Virus record (IMG/VR): IMGVR_UViG_3300034198_012786
Span: 120,021-184,020 of that record
Strand: one strand, 5' to 3'
DNA: 64,000 nucleotides
Origin: a virus
The position numbers and the translations under genes are program-made. Each line of letters starts with the position of its first letter. Position 1 is the first letter of the stretch. Below, piece after piece: positions 60,948-64,000 of the stretch. A model generated the notes under the pieces. The model made no database searches, was not told the origin of the DNA, and saw nothing but the letters and a program-made list of their open reading frames with translations.

Positions 60948-62238
60948 CTCTCAGAGCTCGGTCAAATATTTCATCGACATGTCTTAGATGGTGAGATATA
61001 CTGAACACCTCTTCAATCTCCTCCTTGGTCAGCCACCCCATAATTTTCTCGTCTTTCCTCACTCGGAAATTAAGCGAATGGGTCGACTCGGTATGCACTA
61101 ACTGCTGAACGTACGTGTAGGCCTCGTCCCGCCCGACCCGATCGGACACTTTAAGTAATAACGATCCCGAAAAGATATTTCCAAGAGTCATCCTTAGGTT
61201 AGACTCCATCCTTTCGGAATTCACGACTAAATTCAAAACCATCCCAGTTGTCTTTGAGATCATGTATTTCAAGATATGGAATGCGTCTGGAACAATCAAT
61301 CTCTCTACAGAGGAGTGGGAGATATCTCTTTCATGCCAGAGGGGAACGTCTTCAAAGGCCGGTATTAGATATCCTTTAAGGATTCTATTTAAACCACACA
61401 TCTGTTCCGAAACAATCGGATTCTTCTTGTGGGGCATCGCACTCGAGCCCATTTGTCCCTTTGCAAAAGATTCTGCGACCTCTGAAACTTCCGTTCGAGA
61501 TAAATGGCGGATTTCCAGGGCAATTACTTCAATCGCATTTCCCATCGAGGCCATCGCCGCCATCAAATTAGCTATCCGATCCCTCGGCACAATTTGCGTT
61601 GAAGGGTATTGGCACTTTAAACCCATTCGCCATAAAGCTGATTCCTCGACTTCAGGGCTCAGATGGGCATAAGTTCCGACGGCGCCCGATATCTTCCCAT
61701 AACCGACTTCAGACAGAGCCGTTTCAAATAATTTGAGGGCCCTGGCAACATAGCCATGCCAGCTGAGGACCTTGAGTCCAAACGTCGTTACCTCAGCGTG
61801 CATTCCGTGGGATCTTCCAACGCACGGAGTCTTCTTGTACTTGATCGCAGTTTCTTTAAGGAAATCCCTCAAAATCTTGGACTCTTTCAAGATAATCCGC
61901 CCGGCCCGGACGAGTTGTATGGCTAGAACGGTATCCTGGACATCAGAGCTCGTCATCCCTCGGTGAAGGTACCTTCCCTCAGGACCGATCTTCGACTCTA
62001 GGTACTTCAAAACCGCCAGGACGTCGTGCCGAGTCTCTTTTTCGATCTCAGGAATTCTTTGGAGCGCATCGTCGAAATCGACCTTGTAGTTATTGATAGC
62101 AATCTCGGCATCAACCGGGATTAGGCCCTTGTAAGCCATCGCCGAGGCGGCAGCCTTCTCAACCGAGATCATGAGCTCTAACTTAGTCCGGTCCGAGAAG
62201 ATTTCAGTCATCTCAGGCTGCGCGTATCTTTCGATCAT
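60940..62238 (-). CDS. purB: Adenylosuccinate lyase
   Basis: The 432-residue enzyme of the fumarase/aspartase superfamily releases fumarate from adenylosuccinate and SAICAR. Visible are MTSSDVQDT, RSHGMHAEVT with the catalytic His (residue 144), and the signature loop GSSAMPHKKNP (264-274) with the catalytic Ser. Length and sequence are those of a complete bacterial PurB. In Z-genome phages the host PurB converts the PurZ product to dZMP, so a phage-encoded copy fits the GuaA/GuaB/MazG/HD set at 3-7 kb. Ordinary AMP synthesis is the alternative. GGGAG precedes the ATG. Confidence 0.95.
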   Translation of the reverse strand: MIERYAQPEMTEIFSDRTKLELMISVEKAAASAMAYKGLIPVDAEIAINNYKVDFDDALQRIPEIEKETRHDVLAVLKYLESKIGPEGRYLHRGMTSSDVQDTVLAIQLVRAGRIILKESKILRDFLKETAIKYKKTPCVGRSHGMHAEVTTFGLKVLSWHGYVARALKLFETALSEVGYGKISGAVGTYAHLSPEVEESALWRMGLKCQYPSTQIVPRDRIANLMAAMASMGNAIEVIALEIRHLSRTEVSEVAESFAKGQMGSSAMPHKKNPIVSEQMCGLNRILKGYLIPAFEDVPLWHERDISHSSVERLIVPDAFHILKYMISKTTGMVLNLVVNSERMESNLRMTLGNIFSGSLLLKVSDRVGRDEAYTYVQQLVHTESTHSLNFRVRKDEKIMGWLTKEEIEEVFSISHHLRHVDEIFDRALRDG

Positions 62239-62367
62239 ATGATTCTCCCATAAAAGAAACTAAGTTTTCAGGAAATTTCCGTTAAGTCATAATACAACCC
62301 AAGACATGTCCCAGCCCTGAGTCATTCGGGTGATTTTCAAAATAATTATTGGTTTTTAAACAATTAC

Positions 62368-62793
62368 CTAATCTGAAGCAGATTCTTCTACGGGAGCGTG
62401 CGGGGCCTGCCATACCTGCTCTTCAGATAATACATATGCTGGGATGAATTCTGCCCCATCCTTGAACGCCTTATACACCCGGTGATTTCCGTCAGCGATC
62501 CGGATTTTATCTGGAAGATCAAAGAGTACGACCGGATAGGTGTTGTAATCGGACTTCATGGCTCTTTCGATAAACTCGGGGCTCTCAAAGGGCTCGTCGA
62601 AGTATCCTTCAGGAGAGGTTGACACTCTTTCATATAATGGAGCGACCGGATACATCACGAGCTCTATCTCCTGCTCTTTGATGAAGTTAAGCAGATCCGG
62701 CACTTTCCAACGATTTCCCTTACATGTAAATCGCTGCCGCTTATAGTTAGAAGCGATTCTTTTAGCAATTTTTTCAAATAAATCCATACTCAT
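62368..62793 (-). CDS. ParB/sulfiredoxin-fold protein
   Basis: The 141-residue protein starts DLFEKIAKRIAS, a leader-like helix shared with two neighbours. The rest shows a ParB-nuclease-like core: YPVVLFDLPDKIRIADGNHR (DGNHR resembles the GxxR box) and VYKAFKDGAEFIPAYVL. ParB-fold proteins bind CTP or cut DNA; many phage copies are uncharacterised. The start is ATG 62793 or 62787, without a clear ribosome binding site. Confidence 0.65.
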   Translation of the reverse strand: MSMDLFEKIAKRIASNYKRQRFTCKGNRWKVPDLLNFIKEQEIELVMYPVAPLYERVSTSPEGYFDEPFESPEFIERAMKSDYNTYPVVLFDLPDKIRIADGNHRVYKAFKDGAEFIPAYVLSEEQVWQAPHAPVEESASD

Positions 62794-62804
62794 ATATGCT
62801 TATA

Positions 62805-62846
62805 AAAGTTTGGGGACTTCCCCCGAAGGAGAAGTCCCCAAACTTT
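62805..62846. terminator. Bidirectional-type terminator, 16-bp stem
   Basis: Perfect arms aaagtttggggacttc / gaagtccccaaacttt with a ten-base loop lie between the genes at 62865 and 62793. The arms end in AAA/TTT on both sides, giving a short T-tract in each direction. Confidence 0.75.
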
Positions 62847-62864
62847 ACTTATTTCTCTTGTTTC

Positions 62865-63470
62865 CTAATTCTTTTCGCTCGCGATCATCTCTTCCAGGTA
62901 CTGCTTGGCGAAACCGTCACGAACCACCTTGAACTTACCTAATTCAACCCGGTGGTTCAAATGATTCGGGGAGAACTTCTTTTCGTTCACCAGATCGGCG
63001 TCCAACACATAGACCCGAATTTCGTCCTTGATGTTCGGTTCCGCTCCATTGAGCGCTGATACGGACTCAGATGAGAAGGTGAGCGGTCGGAAGATGATTC
63101 GCACCGACTTCGCCTCCTCGTCCGCCACCTTGTAGGTCGACTTGAACCGCACCATCGACTTTTCCATTTCGGGCATGATGGCAATCGCGTAACCACCGTC
63201 ATTCTTTACGATCTGGAATGTGAACCAATCACTCGGCTTATTCTCAGACCACGCCATCAAGTGTTTAGAAATCTCAGTAGCCTTGTCGAGAATCAGGGTC
63301 ACGGCGGAAGACCCATCCTCCTCGAGAGACCAGGCAGCTCCCTTGGAGTGACCAACTTCCTGATCGAAGGCATCCTTAAGGGTCTTTTCAACTTCACCAT
63401 CCTTCTCAAGGATGGTTCCGGGCTGACCATAGAATAGGGGAACATAGCTGACAAGAACGTTCGGGACCAT
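62865..63470 (-). CDS. Hypothetical protein, GC-rich and probably well expressed
   Basis: The 201-residue protein has mixed alpha/beta pattern and charged surface (DEIRVYVLDADLVNEKK). I recognise no family. Its codons are GC-richer than those of the glycan locus and it is boxed by two very strong hairpins, which fits an abundant structural or DNA-associated protein. GGAGG precedes the ATG. Confidence 0.65.
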   Translation of the reverse strand: MVPNVLVSYVPLFYGQPGTILEKDGEVEKTLKDAFDQEVGHSKGAAWSLEEDGSSAVTLILDKATEISKHLMAWSENKPSDWFTFQIVKNDGGYAIAIMPEMEKSMVRFKSTYKVADEEAKSVRIIFRPLTFSSESVSALNGAEPNIKDEIRVYVLDADLVNEKKFSPNHLNHRVELGKFKVVRDGFAKQYLEEMIASEKN

Positions 63471-63486
63471 ATGGACCTCCAGGAAA

Positions 63487-63527
63487 GATGTGGGGGGAGG
63501 GGTCGCTTAGACCCCTCCCCCCACATC
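63487..63527. terminator. 17-bp GC-rich hairpin between two genes
   Basis: Perfect arms gatgtggggggaggggt / acccctccccccacatc with a seven-base loop lie just beyond the stop at 63538. It is extremely stable. No T-tract follows on the minus strand; it may also protect mRNA ends. Confidence 0.7.
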
Positions 63528-63537
63528 GGATTAAGAA

Positions 63538-64000
63538 CTAACCGACGAACTTGAGAGCAGGGGAGGCGCGGGAGACCGCCTGAGCCAAGATCTCCTGAAC
63601 TCCGGTATCGGTCACAAGCTTGGCCTTCTGCTCGTAATCCTCCACCGTCTTGACCGTGTGCTCGACCTCAGTAAGCTCGTTGAGGACGAACTCCACGTCC
63701 TTCGCCTGAACACCGACCTCGACGAGGAGCCGACGAAGCAGGTCCTCTCCCTTGGCCTTGAGCGAACGCGTGGTCTCAATCGTGAAAAGATCATTCACCG
63801 TCGAGCCCAACGCCGCCTTGTTGTTCAGGATGATGTCCTTCTTGACCGAGTACCGGTTGGCGCAAATGACCTGCACCGCCTTCTCATCACCGTATGGGAT
63901 TGCAACGGTGGTGATGTTGGTCCGGAAGTGGTCGTTGAAGGCGTCCCGCTTCTCCTTGCCGTACTCCCTGATCTCACCCTGGATGGCCTCGAAGTCGGAC
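63538..64000 (-). CDS. Hypothetical protein (5' part beyond window)
   Basis: The frame stays open to the window end; an internal GTG at 63876 is not the real start because the reading continues upstream in frame (EYGKEKRDAFNDHFRTN, then VAIPYGDEK). The visible 154 residues are helical and charged, ending SRASPALKFVG. Codon use is GC-rich, as for the neighbour at 62865. Family unknown. Confidence 0.65.
   Translation of the reverse strand, partial: SDFEAIQGEIREYGKEKRDAFNDHFRTNITTVAIPYGDEKAVQVICANRYSVKKDIILNNKAALGSTVNDLFTIETTRSLKAKGEDLLRRLLVEVGVQAKDVEFVLNELTEVEHTVKTVEDYEQKAKLVTDTGVQEILAQAVSRASPALKFVG

Overview
This 64 kb window looks like part of the genome of a large tailed phage (Caudoviricetes) of a Gram-negative host. 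The phage call rests on a long tail fibre with a phage-type N-terminus and YadA-head-like repeats (34150-38424), two collagen-like fibre genes beside it, a transglycosylase endolysin (30145-30801), an M15 endopeptidase (33366-34088), a RecA/RuvB/RuvC/ssDNA-binding set, gene starts that overlap preceding stops, and many small unknown genes. An OmpA-like protein and a thrombospondin-type-3 protein with a MYXO-CTERM-like tail point to an outer-membrane host, perhaps of the deltaproteobacterial or Bdellovibrio type. That host guess is weak. I see no tRNA, rRNA, CRISPR array, integrase or insertion sequence. No capsid, terminase, DNA polymerase or large tail-assembly gene is recognisable, so most of the virion and replication genes must lie outside the window.

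Layout. 0-3 kb: a YkgJ-type metal-binding protein (cut by the window edge), a histone-H1-like winged-helix protein, and a small operon with a J-domain protein and a nitrilase-fold amidohydrolase. 3-7 kb: a tight four-gene operon read HD phosphohydrolase > MazG-like pyrophosphohydrolase > CBS-less IMP dehydrogenase > GMP synthase. 7-10 kb: a pyroglutamyl-peptidase-like protein, a protein with a RuvA-domain-III-like tail, and a ferritin-like protein. 10-22.6 kb: recombination and replication genes on the minus strand (half-Rad50 ATPase, a protein combining alpha-CTD-like, sigma-region-4-like and HARE-like segments, RecA, RuvC, a probable ssDNA-binding protein, VWA protein, RuvB, a Cys-phosphatase, an RRM protein). 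24.8-34 kb: an envelope operon (TSP3 protein, OmpA-like barrel, two membrane proteins) and lysis genes. 34-40.4 kb: fibres. 40.4-56.5 kb: a large glycan locus with about nine glycosyltransferases, a three-enzyme set for a UDP-N-acetyl-L-deoxyhexosamine, GalE, a TagD-like cytidylyltransferase, a 2-oxoglutarate oxygenase and a methyltransferase. 56.5-64 kb: unknown proteins, a repeat-bearing non-coding block, three 22-bp tandem repeats, adenylosuccinate lyase, a ParB-like protein and two GC-richer genes that run off the window.

The most interesting signal is purine metabolism. The HD and MazG-like enzymes have the fold and motifs of DatZ (dATP removal) and MazZ (dGTP to dGMP), two partners of the 2-aminoadenine (Z) genome pathway. 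Here they are co-transcribed with GuaB and GuaA, which make GMP, and the phage also carries PurB, the lyase that finishes dZMP synthesis. The defining enzyme PurZ is not in this window, so Z-DNA is a prediction and not a demonstration. Other leads are hairpins that bury ribosome binding sites at three gene starts, a possible -1 frameshift joining a TSP3 protein to an OmpA-like barrel, and collagen-like fibres encoded near a hydroxylase and many glycosyltransferases.
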